Both the position numbers and the translations under genes were made by a program. This document shows positions 21,884 to 34,900 of a stretch of 64,000 bases of DNA, piece by piece. Position 1 is the first letter of the stretch; every line of letters begins with the position of its first letter. The DNA is from Lepturacanthus savala (taxonomy: Eukaryota > Chordata > Actinopteri > Scombriformes > Trichiuridae): the NCBI GenBank assembly GCA_030544235.1, contig CM060468.1:9027758-9091757 (forward strand), in the 5' to 3' direction. The notes under the pieces were generated by a model. The model ran no database searches. It was not told where the DNA came from and saw only the letters and a list, made by a program, of their open reading frames with translations.

Positions 21884-24479
21884 TAAGTATGAAGTTATAC
21901 TTTTAAGTGTATTCTAAATTTTCTGTGCTTGCCTACAATAATGATCCAGCCCACGAGAACTTATTCTCATGAGTATAGCTAAAAATAAAGTATTCCTATA
22001 CTTTTTAAAAGTGTACTTTTAAATAAATAAATAAATTGCATTTTAGTACAATAAAAGTGACTATTATATATGGGGGTAATGGCTTGGACACACTGACACT
22101 GACACACTATAATAATGGATATTCTGTACATTCACACCCATTACAGGAAAATATAAAACACAGGAAAATATATATAAATAAAATATAGATATAAAAATGT
22201 GATTTTTAAATCACTCTGCACACCCACAGTCCACCCACAGGGTTAATTAGAGCTGTTTGTGTGAGTGTTTGCAGGCTGTTTGATTGACATCTCCTTGGCT
22301 CTCTTAAAGGCACATTCACATAACACATCCAACCTTTGAATATTTGCTCTATTTCCCATTCGAATCAACAGAGGCCTTTTATATCAGACAAACGTGTTTC
22401 CTGTTTCGGTGCGATAAGCCGTCGTCACTGTCATGTTTTAACTGGAACACTTGAACAGAACAGAGCCATCGTTAAAGCCTTTAGCAACACCTGGGCCTGT
22501 CTTACCGTGATAAGTCAAAATAATGAATAGTAAAATAATTAATAAAATATCTCCAGCACACTCACAGATCACTGTTCATCTCTGTATACACTCTGATCAA
22601 GCACACATGCACGGAAGTTTGATTTCCACATGAAGGAACAAATTTAGTCTTAAATAAAGTTACTTTCAGAAGATTAGTAAAAGTTAACAGGATTAAAATA
22701 AAGTGTGCCTTTTATAATCAAAAAAATTAGTTTATGTGTAGTATAAGACAGTAGAATATTAGTATACTATCCAGGTATTACTATAAAATATATAGGTATA
22801 TTCAAATTTACTATATGCAGGACAGGCACTTGCAGTAGCTAATGCTAAATCCAGGGGGCGCCAGAAATGAGGGAAGAAAAAAATATAACTTCCACTATTC
22901 TTAAAACTAGTTGGTGTTATTATATCTTAAATTAACTGTATAACATAACCTATAGTAGTAGTAGTAGTAGTAGTAATAATAATAATATCTTACTTTCTTA
23001 AGACGCCCCCCCTCCTCGGACTTTACGTCGTTTTTTGATGCTAGCAAGCTCAAAATAATGTTAAAACGTCCCAAACTGGGAGGAAAAACAAGAAAAGAGA
23101 AGGCGACAAAACAGAGGTAATGTTACAGTAAAGATAATTTGACAATATTATTTTTCTGTTGCATAACGGTGGTTATTAGCATGATTAGCCATTAGCATGA
23201 CATCGTTAGCTAATTGATAAATAGCTAGCGCTAACTCTTAGTTTTAACGTCAGTTTATGTTATGGAAAATATTAATGTAACTACTTCACCTTCCTCAGGT
23301 AAATGTGTAAATAATAGATTTATTCAGCACGTGTTATCACGGTAAATTTATTTACATTTTGACATCTGGGTAACTAACATTTTCACATTGTAATAGTTAA
23401 TCAAAATGCTAATAATTTCCCTCTCCTATATATATTATAGTTGTAATTCTAGCTGTTTATTCAAGTGTGTTTATAGTGTTAAACTTTACATGTTAATGTT
23501 GAAGCATAGCCTATATATACATATTAAACTTCATTTTACTGATTCTTTTCATTCTGCTAATTAGCATTTCACTGTAATGACACTTTTATCATCACTAATA
23601 TATGAATTACTAATATAAATCGCATATCAGAAGAGTGCATTGTATTTTATACTGTACATTATAGTCAATATCATGGATGTATTTCTTAGGTTTTTCATTC
23701 ATTATTAAATTTAATTTTATTCTTGAAATAATGTGTTTATTATTGGACTGGTGTTAAAAATTCTTTATTTTTTCAGATGCAAATCCTCCTGTTACTTCCA
23801 CCTATTATTATTAGTTTGAATGTGTAATTTCTTTATTTAAAAAAAAAGAATGTCTAAGACTGTTTCTTGTGAGTATATATGCACTAGCAGTGGAATTTAC
23901 TGCGATACAATGGGGTGCCACCTAAGATCTTGTCTTGGGTGCCAAATTGGTTAGGTCCGGACCTGGTTACATGAAGCATGAGACACTATTGAGCTAAAAC
24001 TCAAAGCTCAATCTGCAAAATAGTTGCACAAGAATAAAAAAAATGTGGAAAAAAATGGGCCAAAAACCACATAGTGTATAAATACGGGTCATTTTGTGTC
24101 TTTTTCATTAATATTAATAAGCTCCTTTGAATTGAATGGGCGTAAATGGGCTGACCACTGTATAGTTGTGACATCACAACTTCACGGGAGTACCGGCGGC
24201 TTGTTGTAAGGCACAGTTTCTGAACATGTACTGTGTGCACTTTTCTGTAAATAGTATTTACTTATTGATATTAGTTTATCTACATAAGGTTTGGTAAATA
24301 ATTAGCATTTTTTAAAATTCCATTCCATTTTCATCTTGACAGCTGTGAAATCTCTCCCTCCTGCCTATTAATAGTCTTTGTCTGTGCCTGTCTCCTCTTG
24401 CCCTCTTCAAGGTCTGCCCATCCTGCTGCTGTCACACAGCGGAGCCATCTGAAACACCAGCTTTAACTTTATGATGCCA
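21884..24479. other. Intergenic, upstream of SGCG
   Basis: AT-rich with no supported gene. It contains a short AGT/AAT microsatellite (22953-22986). Sequence such as GGGGGCGCCAGAAATGAGGG near 22855 and GTTAGGTCCGGACCTGG near 23950 looks repeat-derived, but I could not define an element. Confidence 0.45.
22953..22986. repeat. (TAG)n/(TAA)n microsatellite
   Basis: Tandem TAG units run into AAT units over 34 bp. Confidence 0.9.
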
Positions 24480-24958
24480 TGACCGAAGTCTCAAATTAGA
24501 CCGTGGAGCGCGCGGAGCCTCGGATCCGGAGCCGGTGAAAGTGACTCACGCTGGTATGCGTGACAAACAACTGGCTCTGTTCACCGTGGACGGTTCCTCT
24601 CACTCTCAGCGTCTGAGAGACAGATTGAACCTCTCCACTGATGGTTAATTCTACTCTTCCTCCCCCTTTTCTCTCTGTTTCTCTCTCTCTCCCTCACACA
24701 TACACACTGATGATATCCTAATGTCTGCAGGCAGGGTGAAAGGCAGAGAGAGTCGGAGTGGGTATGCAGGGGAGTGGGAGCGCCGTCTCGTGGTGATTAG
24801 CCGGGGCACTTCCATATCTGGATTTATGGCAAGCAGCTGTTGAGTGGCTGACAGACGCGAGGAGCTCAGGCGCTGCTGCTTCTCAAGCTGCTCGTACCAG
24901 CTCCAGCTCTGCTCGCTGTAGCGTAGAGAAGACGGCTGCCGTGCCTCGACACACAACG
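24480..24958 (+). other. sgcg: Probable non-coding first exon of SGCG
   Basis: A locally GC-rich stretch ends in CACAACG followed by GTGAGT, a strong splice donor at 24959. The next acceptor with a coding continuation is at 28960. Mammalian SGCG also starts with a non-coding exon. The transcription start is not determined, so the left limit is a guess. The 119-codon minus-strand frame that overlaps it is not supported. Confidence 0.4.
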
Positions 24959-27900
24959 GTGAGTTCCATTTTTTTTCCCCCAGCTTCTCCTGTGCTGTTT
25001 GAAATGTCATCGTGTCTCCCTCATTGACGAAAAGTCTCTTTCAGATGAAGAGTTTTAAAAAAGCAACCTTTGACCTACTGTGCTCTTTTTTTTTGTCAGT
25101 TTTTTCCTTCTTTCTGACTCATGTGTCTTCTCATGTTGTGCAGATTACTCCTGTACTATCTTCCAGACGCAGTTTGGAATTAGGAAAAGCATTTCTTTTG
25201 GTTTGCCAGCTGACGGCAGTTTTACACCGTACATGGGCAGCAGAACTGAAATTCAAGAATAACTTAAGCCAAAGAGGAATTTGCTGTTATTTTTATATGT
25301 ATTTAAGAGCGATGATTCACTGTTTTTAGTTGTTCATTAGTTAAGACAAAGCTGTGTGTGTATGTGTGTGTGTCTGTCCCATGGTGCTTTTTTAAATTTA
25401 GTTGTCCTATTTATAGCAGTTAAGGCATCACAGCAGAGTGGAAACATGAAGCCGGCAGCTCACTAGACAGACCGGACAGAAACTTCAGCCCTGTCTGTCG
25501 CTAAGCGTTCCTCTGTGAGCGTCGTCCAGCTTAGTCCCTTTCTAAAACTTCTGGTATTCCGTCAGCTCAGGTCTTGGCTCAGCAGGAAGCCTGGATTGTC
25601 AATTGCAGACGCACCCTTTGGAATATCATGTGAGCAGATAGCCTTGTCCAGCCCGGCCCCTACACCCTCGTCTGGAGGTCAAACATGTGGAGACGGAGCC
25701 AGGCAGCGAGCATCACTCCTGTAAGGTTAATTGAGAGGGTGCCCAGGGATAAATAGCATTTCTAAAAGTCTAACATTCATCAGAGGAAATGACTTAAGTT
25801 GTCGCTGATGTGGCACTTTGGGAAATAATGGGAAGATTCGGATTTAAAAGGCATTGGCCTGATAAAGAAAAACATTTTTCTCTTAAAGATCAGTCTGTGT
25901 TTTCCTTCTGTAGTCACATTAATTTGAGCATTCCTGGCACTTGAGCGGCGGGGTTGCTGAGGCTGCTCGGGGAGTGTTTATTTGGGTTGCTATGGAAGGA
26001 TCCGTCCTGTGGCTGAACACTGAAACTAGAGCTGGAAGACGCCTTTAAAGATTCAGCCTCAAAGCTGCTTCCTCCCCCGTGCTGCTGCCAAAGTAGGGAA
26101 GCCTCTTAATGCCTTCATTTAAAGTCATTAGACGGGGTTAGATCAAGCCATTAACATCATAATGAACAAATCCAAAATGCGGAGTTGGACTGATCGACAT
26201 GTTCACACGCTCATGATCCGTGGCTGTTAATAGGTGTGGTGTAATAAGTGTGGGGGATTTTTTTTTATTGGAATCAGTCAATTTAATCGCCACTGAACTA
26301 TCTCATTGCTTCTTTGTCTCAAAGGAGAACTCCTTTAAAGAAACACCCAAAACCAAAAGCCAAAAAACAAACAAGCTGTAGCATTCACCCTGAGCTGTGC
26401 TGATGCGTTATGACTCATTCTCACAAGTACAATTAATCAAAAAATAATAAAATGTGATGAGATATGAGCATAAAAAATTAGCATTTTCATCATCATTTTC
26501 TACTTATCGCCCTCTGCACTCCTCTTCCCTGTACAAATAGCACAAAGTCTTTTTTTCCCTCCTTTTTTCAGGCAACATTAATTTATCCAGTTGTGAAATA
26601 AGGACTATTTATCACAGCTGGGCTTTGCAGGCCATGTGACAGATCCCGTGGAGAGGCGCATTCGTTCATAGAAATAGTCTCAGCCTTTCATGCGAACACA
26701 TCTCCTCCTCCCAGAGTTTACAGCAAAAAAAAATAAAATAGAAAAGAAATGCTGACAATCAGACCTTCATCATCCTCCCTTTCAAACATCTACTGGCCCT
26801 GGGTGAGCTCGGACCCCAGCGGAGAGAGGGAACCTTTCATCCAGCATCTCTTGCTGTGAGGGTGGAATGATGTTTACCATCATTATGTAAAGAAACTTAT
26901 TTGTGTGTCTTTTCTACAGTAACTGTATGCAGGGTTTGTCCGCCTCCGACACGAGTCACACGGGACTCACAGCAGGACGATGTGCCCTGCTGAACATCTG
27001 TTTTAATGTCAAAGAAGAATTGCTTTTTGGTTTGAAAAGTGGCTCCTTAAACGTGATGGAAAACGCCTTAAACTGTGGCAGTAAGATGCAACATCTGTCC
27101 CGTATGTAAATCAGGAGTCTGTCAGCTTCAGGAAAAAAAAAAAACACTCCTGAGACATCGCGGCTGCATCTTTGCTCAGATAACTTATGCCATAAAGTTG
27201 AGACGAGCTGATGAGGATTCGGAGCAGCTTGTTGCTTGGAGGAAGCTGCAGTTTCCCTCTTCGATTGTCCGCCTGGTTGTCTGCCCGTTTTGGGCGTTTC
27301 ACTGATTCATAACCTAAAACTGACAGCATTTTTCCTTCGGGTAGCCCTTTCTGCGGCCTTGCTGTTGATGCAGATGAATCGATAGAAAGTGACACCCCCC
27401 CCTCCTCCCTCTGTGCTGTTCTCAACACACACCTCTTGTGTTGCTTGTGAAATCTGTCCCTGAAGGTTCCATGTTGTCACGGTGTGTCGGATGGTTTGAA
27501 AATGTGCTGACGGGAAGGGCTCGCTCCCAGGTTCTGCAGCGCTGCAGTCGTAGCTGCGTCCGCCTTCACGTGAATCGAATACGGAAAACTACTGTTGGTG
27601 TTTAAATTTGTACTACTCGCCGTGGTTTGAAATATGCTGACGTTCATCCCCTCAGTTCTTGTTATTGATAGCCTGCTGCTGTGTCGTCAGAAAGTACCGC
27701 TCTGTAATAAGTACTGTTTTCCTTTTGCATTTGAAGAACTGCTGGAAACTCAGTCAAGTTTTCCATTGGCACAACGAGCCAGATATCCAGTGGGTCCGTA
27801 CATGAGCTCTGAACGCATGAACAGCGCACTGTGCAGCGTGTGAACAAGACATCGTGTGGAGCTGCAATTAAGGCTGCGTGTACGCATTTAAGCTTATAGT

Positions 27901-28967
27901 TTCACCCGTTCTGCAGGATGTGTTAAAGCCGTTTGCTTTTTAGGCCACAGCCATAGTGAAGATCTGCAGCTTAGTTTCCGCTCAGGAAAAAAAAAACTAA
28001 ATCGGTCCAATATTCCAGCGTCGTACTGAATAATACCTGCATTCAAGAAAAAAAAAGTATGTATGATTATGAGCTTATCTTTAGAAGGCTGCACAGAAGT
28101 TTCTGATGTAGTTCCTCTATAATGAGCTGGAAAGCAAAAGGCATAAAAGAAAAGGATCAAACTTTCACACTAATTAGATAGAAGTTTAAAAGTAGGCTAG
28201 ATGTTACAGGAATAGTTGGTGTTTGTTTCTTTTTGTTTATTTCTTAGGATCCATGATAGCTGTGCCCTAAACTTTTAATGATCAGGGAGATGACTGAGGG
28301 GCTGCTTCTTTGTGCAAAAACATATACTAATCATTTCCAGACAACATTTGACTGAAGATCTCACAACATGATTTATGACATGCTTATAATAATTATTTGT
28401 CTTTGCTTTTTCCTAAAATAAATAATAAAAAAAAGTTCTTGAAATTCTTTTGCCTCGCTGAAAAATCCATGTATGTAGTTGATTACAAAAGCACGTAACA
28501 AACTGCTGGATACAAGATGTCTCGGACTTTTAGAGTCCATTCTCAGTGTTTGTGCAATTTGTGCTATTCACGTTTACCATGTCACGCGTGTGTAAATCGC
28601 ACACTGGACCAGGATTGGCTGCAATGTCGCAAATCCTGCTCGTAGATTCACGTCTTAAAGTGAGAGGAACCTGATGAATTTGACAAAAAAAAGGCCTTGG
28701 ATACACACATCACATCAGCTGAAAAACTAATTTGTGAGTGGAGGGAGGGGGGCTTTTCATGTTATGAATCACTGGGACTCGCAGGTCTTTTGCCAGTTGA
28801 AGACAGTATATTACAGCCGTGTATAAATAAAGGCGCCTGACACTTAGTCCGTGGCCTGCAGGGTGAACAATTTCACCGAACAGCACAGGAAGGGTGTTTC
28901 TTTTCCCTGTAACATCTGATTCTATTCCCCCTGTGCCTGTTTTCCATGTGCTGTGCCCAGTCAACAG

Positions 28968-31900
28968 ATGGTGCGGGAGCAATATGTCACCACCACCCAG
29001 GGCAGCAGCGCACCCAGGCCAGTGCCCGACCACGTCTACAAGATCGGCATCTACGGCTGGAGGAAGCGCTGCCTCTACCTGTTTGTCCTGATCCTCATCA
29101 CCATCCTGGTGGTGAACCTGGCTCTCACCATCTGGATCTTCAGGGTGATGTGGTTCAACACGGTACGCGTGACTCACCTTGGGGCAGCGTTAACCCGCTT
29201 ATCAGCATTAGTAGTGGCGGCGTGGCGTCTGTGGCGTCATATCAATCATTAACAGATACTTGGCTGTCCAGGCAGGATAGTTTATGTTGGTTATTTCATG
29301 GAGTCTTGTCAGCTTTCTGTCTCAAGTCCAGATGGCAACTGTGGATTTATGCGGAAGCATAACAAGAGATAAAGACACACACGCACACACACAGACAACA
29401 CTGCTACATGGGTTACACACTGGAAACCTATGAAACAGTTGGATAATGAAATTAGAATTCCTCACCTCCTCACTTGCCATATGTTTGCAGACAAGGCTGT
29501 TGCTATTTTCTTTTACAATTGCTTTCACACTCCAGTCTCAAAACCACACTCACTTCTTCACCGCTGTTCACACATCACGCTTTGAAACACACACCTGAGC
29601 ACATCAGTTATCTTTTGGTGCAAAACGCCCTTCAAATTTCATATTCCACCAAAAAGTGACTCATTCTACAGCGTGACGCTCTCTCCCATAGGACTCCATT
29701 TTCATTCAATGTACCATAAACTAAAAAACTGTTTGAAACATTGTGTTTCATGTGTTTTTCCCTTTCCTATATTTCCGCACCTGCTTATATTTCAAGCCAA
29801 GCAGCTAAAAATCTTGGATTCATTGGTTTTGTTCTCACAATAGATATAATGACATTATTTCCTGGTAGATTTATGCTAAACTGGGAATCAAAGAATGCTT
29901 TTCTGTGTTGGAAATAGCATTTTTTTTTACTGTTCAATGCAAAACAATCAAACGACAAATCAGAGTTGGGTAGGTCGTTAGCTGAAAAGACAGCCAGGTG
30001 TTTCAGGAGAAAATATTCAGTAGTAATAATGGAAAAATCTCTTCAATGAAACTACATTTATATTTCCCGTGCATGCACATTTCAAAGGAAGCACGACCAC
30101 TGCTGTGTAGACGGTAAAAAAGGCTGCAAACAAAACAACTGAATAAACGTTCTGCTATAATCAGACTTATTTCCAGCATATAATTTCATTTGTCTGTCAA
30201 ATCATCATATTCCCACCCACAGGGATAATAAGTGGAGAATGTGGTGTTTTGAACTGGTTTGAACAGAGAATTCTAAATGTCTGCAAAACATTTTGAAGAG
30301 TTATGTGGAGTCCTGCTGGTGGTAAACACTGAGTGATCGAAAGGTTTTTATGTCAAAGCGACGCAAATCTATACACAGTTTGGTTCCAATGATGCGGTGA
30401 ATGTATGTTTTGGGATTGAGACATGTGTAAAATGATTGTAAGTTGATTTGCAGTTAAATAATCAACATGTCAACCTCCCCCTTGGTCTGATGACACAACT
30501 ATGTGGCTGCAGGAGGGGATGGGACACCTACAGGTCACGGCTGACGGGGTCAACCTGGACGAGGGCGAGTCGGAGTTTCTGTTTCCCGTCTACGCTGAGG
30601 AGATCCACTCCAGAGAAGTAAGACGATACACACACTTGTCTTTCTCCCCCTCACATTCTCCCTCTACCTCCCGCTCACCTCCCTCTCCTGTCGTCTTCCC
30701 AGCTAATTCTCAGCTAAGTAGTCCATCAACATGCTCATTATTTCCTCTCACTGTTTACCGAGCTTAAACTCGCTGGAATCCGTTGAGACGACGCGGCCCC
30801 GCTGTCATCTAAATCTCATTCTTTGCAGACTCTCGAACGTTTTTTTTTATCCAGCTGCGAGTGAGTGAGCTGCATATTTTTGACTGTACTTTTTTTTTTT
30901 TTTTGGGAGATGTGTCAGAACAAACCGGGTTTGGCAGCGCCGCTCAGCACACGTGGTGCTGCAGTGAGCTCCCCATTAACCTCAGGGATATTTGTGGTGG
31001 AAAGTAGTTTATGGCCCGCCTGCTAGCAGCAGATGGGAACACTTTGCTGCAGTTGTTTACATGTTATGGCTTTTCTTGCTCATAGCAGCATTTTTTGGCA
31101 TTCTTTCTTACTTTATGGGTCTCATTAAAAAGGCAATGTAATCCTCATTTATGGACAGACACTTTCCCCTTATGCATTCTATGGATTTCTAATGAGATTT
31201 GAGGGTTTAGTGCGTCACTGCCTCGCCTGCTATGTTTGTTTCTTAGGTCATGTTTTATAAACAGTGCTTCCTTACAGCTCACTGCCAAGGAACAGGAATG
31301 ATTTATTGCCGGAGGCTGCCTCATTTAACACAGCTATTTTTGTGTTTGTCATTTCTGCTGATATAGTTATCTGGTGTCATATCCTGCACTAATATTTCCG
31401 CTAAAAAATCAGTACCATTTTCTAATAATCTTTATAAATGTTTTATAAGTTGTAACCGATGGCTTTATTACTCGTTGATTCATTTATCAGTGCTACTGAT
31501 GGTATATTAAATTTAATTGTACAGTAAGTCATTTATAAGCCATTAAGAAAACTTTTGGGTTGCTAGGTTGTGTATATCCTCCTCGATTTATAAGGACACT
31601 TCGCCTATGCTTATAAGTCATAAATGATCCTATAATCCTAAAGTCTGCAGTTGTAAATGTTAATGTGTTTTTTTATATATATATATACAGTATAATCCAT
31701 TATAATTGTGCACTACAAGACATTTTAAGATGAAAAAACACAATAAAACACTGAGTGAAAAGACATAAAAGCATGAAGGCTGTAAATTAAATGTGATAGT
31801 CATGAGTGTGCAGCTTTTTTAAATAAGATTTTAAAAAGGCAATCCACCTTTAAGGGTGACAATATCTATGGTGAATGCCCATGAAAACATTAGAGTCTTT

Positions 31901-34900
31901 TGTGATGTATTTCCTAGTGAGACTAATTATTTGAGTTTTGAACAACTACAAGAGGGATTTAAATCAAAACCTCACATTTGGTTGGATCACAAAAGGATGA
32001 TTTTTTAAAAATAATAATAGCAATAAGTAAAGTTGAACTTGTTTAAATGGCCATGATTGATGATCCAAACATGGATTTTAATTAATTAATGTAAAAACAC
32101 TCAAAAATTAGACCTTTTTTGCCTTCTTTTCAACCAGCTAAAATGTAGCAACATCAACTTGTCACAAAACCCAAATTACTTTAATAATTATGACATTTTG
32201 TTAAGATGTAGTTTGAAAGGGAGTCAATCTTGATTATTGTGATCTGGGAAAATCACTATTGAGGTCCCCTGCAGAAAATACTGTGAAGATTTGGTCCCCT
32301 CCTAATAATCTATTATTTGCACAGTGCAGAGATTGAAGAATGATGCTATTGCAACGGTTGGTGCAACATGGTGGTTTATTCAACATCTTCAAATAGTCAG
32401 TGAAAGAAAATGATTCACTTTTGAACTAGTTTTCTTTTCATTGGTGAATGTCTGCACATTTTTAAATTTGAAAAATGCTCAACCTGCTCTAACTGTTACT
32501 GACGCAGGTCCATCTTCTGTAGCCTTGCATGCTGAGGTCATTGCAAAGGTTTTTACCTGTTTTTTGCATCATTCTCATATTTTGATTTGAACAATCACAG
32601 ATGCAGAATTTAACATTTTGAGAAGTGAAATACTATGACTGTAAATTATCAAATAAAAGTTGAGTTTAAATTAACTGTCCCTTTTAAAGGTTGTGTGCAG
32701 GTATATATTTCAATCAATAGGTTCCAAGTAAATGCTAAGTTAGCTAATTTAGTTTAACAAAACAAACAACAAAAAAAAAAACACAAGGGAGAAGACGTGC
32801 ATGTTTTTCTTCTTCGCCTTTTGTTTCCACAAGCGCCTCTGTCCTGACCACATCATCATCTTGCTCAAATGACGTTAAAGAACACCCTCTCTGGTAATAT
32901 CAATGAACTATTGATCGCTATTGTAGCGAAAAATTAAAAAGTATGACATGAAATTCAAACTTTCTGTGGTAAAATATGCAGTGGAAAACTCCCGAGAAGC
33001 AGAAATGTTTAACCACAGTAATGTAATCTTACTTTTGAAAAATATATAGAAGTTGAATATAAGTTATACGGAAGTCATACTGGTTTAATAAAAGAATTTG
33101 AATAAATTACCATATCTTTCCAGTTTTGCTGCGCAAGATTTTTGTAAGGAAAATTTATCCCCTCTCCCAAATCGCTGCCTGTTCTCAAATAAATGCCTTA
33201 AGTGTTTGAAGCAAAAAGAAATGCTTGAGCTATTATTTGGTAATTTACGGTAATACTTCTATAGTTTGTCTAATGGGCGGCTTAAACAGCCTGTTTCAGA
33301 TAGAGGCTGAACTAAGGAGCTAAAATAAATCAGAAATCCCAGCAGAGCAATAGAATAAAAATGTTTGCTCATGTTGATTTTGTTCAAGTTTGCAAACCCA
33401 AAGCAATTCCCATTGTTATCACTTTTCTGTTGCAGAGGCACCATGAAAATCTTGTGTTTTTACCACCGTCCCCTTTTCTTTCTTTTTTACAGGACTCTTC
33501 ACTTCTTGTGCACTCAATGGAAAATGTTTCCCTTAATGCCCGTAATGAAAACGGTGACGTCACAGGGAGGATATCAGTGGGTAAGAGAGGACACGTGTCC
33601 ACACAATAGAGACACAGACAGCACTCGCCCATGACAAAGCATCCCATTGACGTATGGGGGCAATAGTAAAGTCATTCATGCAGTTGTCCTGCAGCAATTT
33701 CTCATCCAGCATTAACGGTGACATCTTTCCATATATAATCCCTCACATTTCCATTTAAAATCCATTAAAAGCTACATTCCTCTCTCTGCTATTGCTGCTG
33801 TATTGCACAGAAGGCCCCCAGCCCGTGAAGGATCATATTTGTGTGTCTTTTATGGCTTACCAACGGCTGCACCGGGGTATTTTGTCATAATTAAAAGGCC
33901 AACGAATGACCCGGCTAATCGGCGCGTTCCACAGCGCCGTTATGTGTCCTTGATCATTAAGCTGTAAAAAGTAGCCTGCGTCCCCTTGGCTCTCTGTGAG
34001 TAAAACTGAAATGCTTGTTAGGGGAGATTACAGGCAGTTGTAGGTGCTGAGGTGGCTTAAATATCTTGCTGACTATCTACCTACTTTATATTAGTCTCTC
34101 ACAGGGCTGTGAGCATTGATGTAGTGAAGGGTGAAATGAGATAGCCGCAGATATGTCACCGCTCGGTTTGAACAATAATGGCCTCACTGAGATACACATT
34201 ATTTGTTTGCTAGCTGGATTCACACACGATTAATACATACATTGATATTCAGCGGGTGCTTGCTTCCATGACACTGTGAGAGAGACGATTTTCCCTGAGT
34301 TAAACCAAACTGTGGACGCTGGGTATTTTGAAAGGAATAACAGAAATAGAAACGTTTTGATGACTGTTTTCTTCCAGTTTTGCCACAGCCTTTTCAGCTA
34401 TTGTTGTTGCTTGTCATCGCAGGTCCACAAGAGGCTCAGGGAAACGCTCAGAATCTGCTCATTAACTCCCAAAACGACGACATGCTGTTCACTGCAGATG
34501 GCGAACAGGCCGTGATTGGACCAGACAAACTACGCATCACAGGTAAAAACCAACAGCTGCCAACTGCCGCTGTCTCGGAAATATCACGCGCCTCTCGCTT
34601 TTAGGACATGGAAAAAGTGACAGTGACAGATGTAAACTCAACAGGAGGAGATCGGGTTGATGGCAGATATCTTGCACAACAATCCACCATCCAAGGACAG
34701 CGTCATCCTGACAATCATTTACTTCAGTGGTTCTCGAACTTTTTCACATCAAAGATCCTTAAACTCGTGAAAACTAGACCACAGACCCCTTCTCATAAGA
34801 TTTGTGCTTTAAGATGTTTTATAAAACAAAGAATCAGAAAACCTCGGCCAAAATTATGGAGGACTGAAACTGCCATAATCTAGTATAAATAAATGACTCA

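Noticed and set aside
24651..25010. 119-codon minus-strand frame
   Set aside because: It overlaps the probable SGCG first exon and a CT-rich tract; low-complexity ending and no recognisable family.
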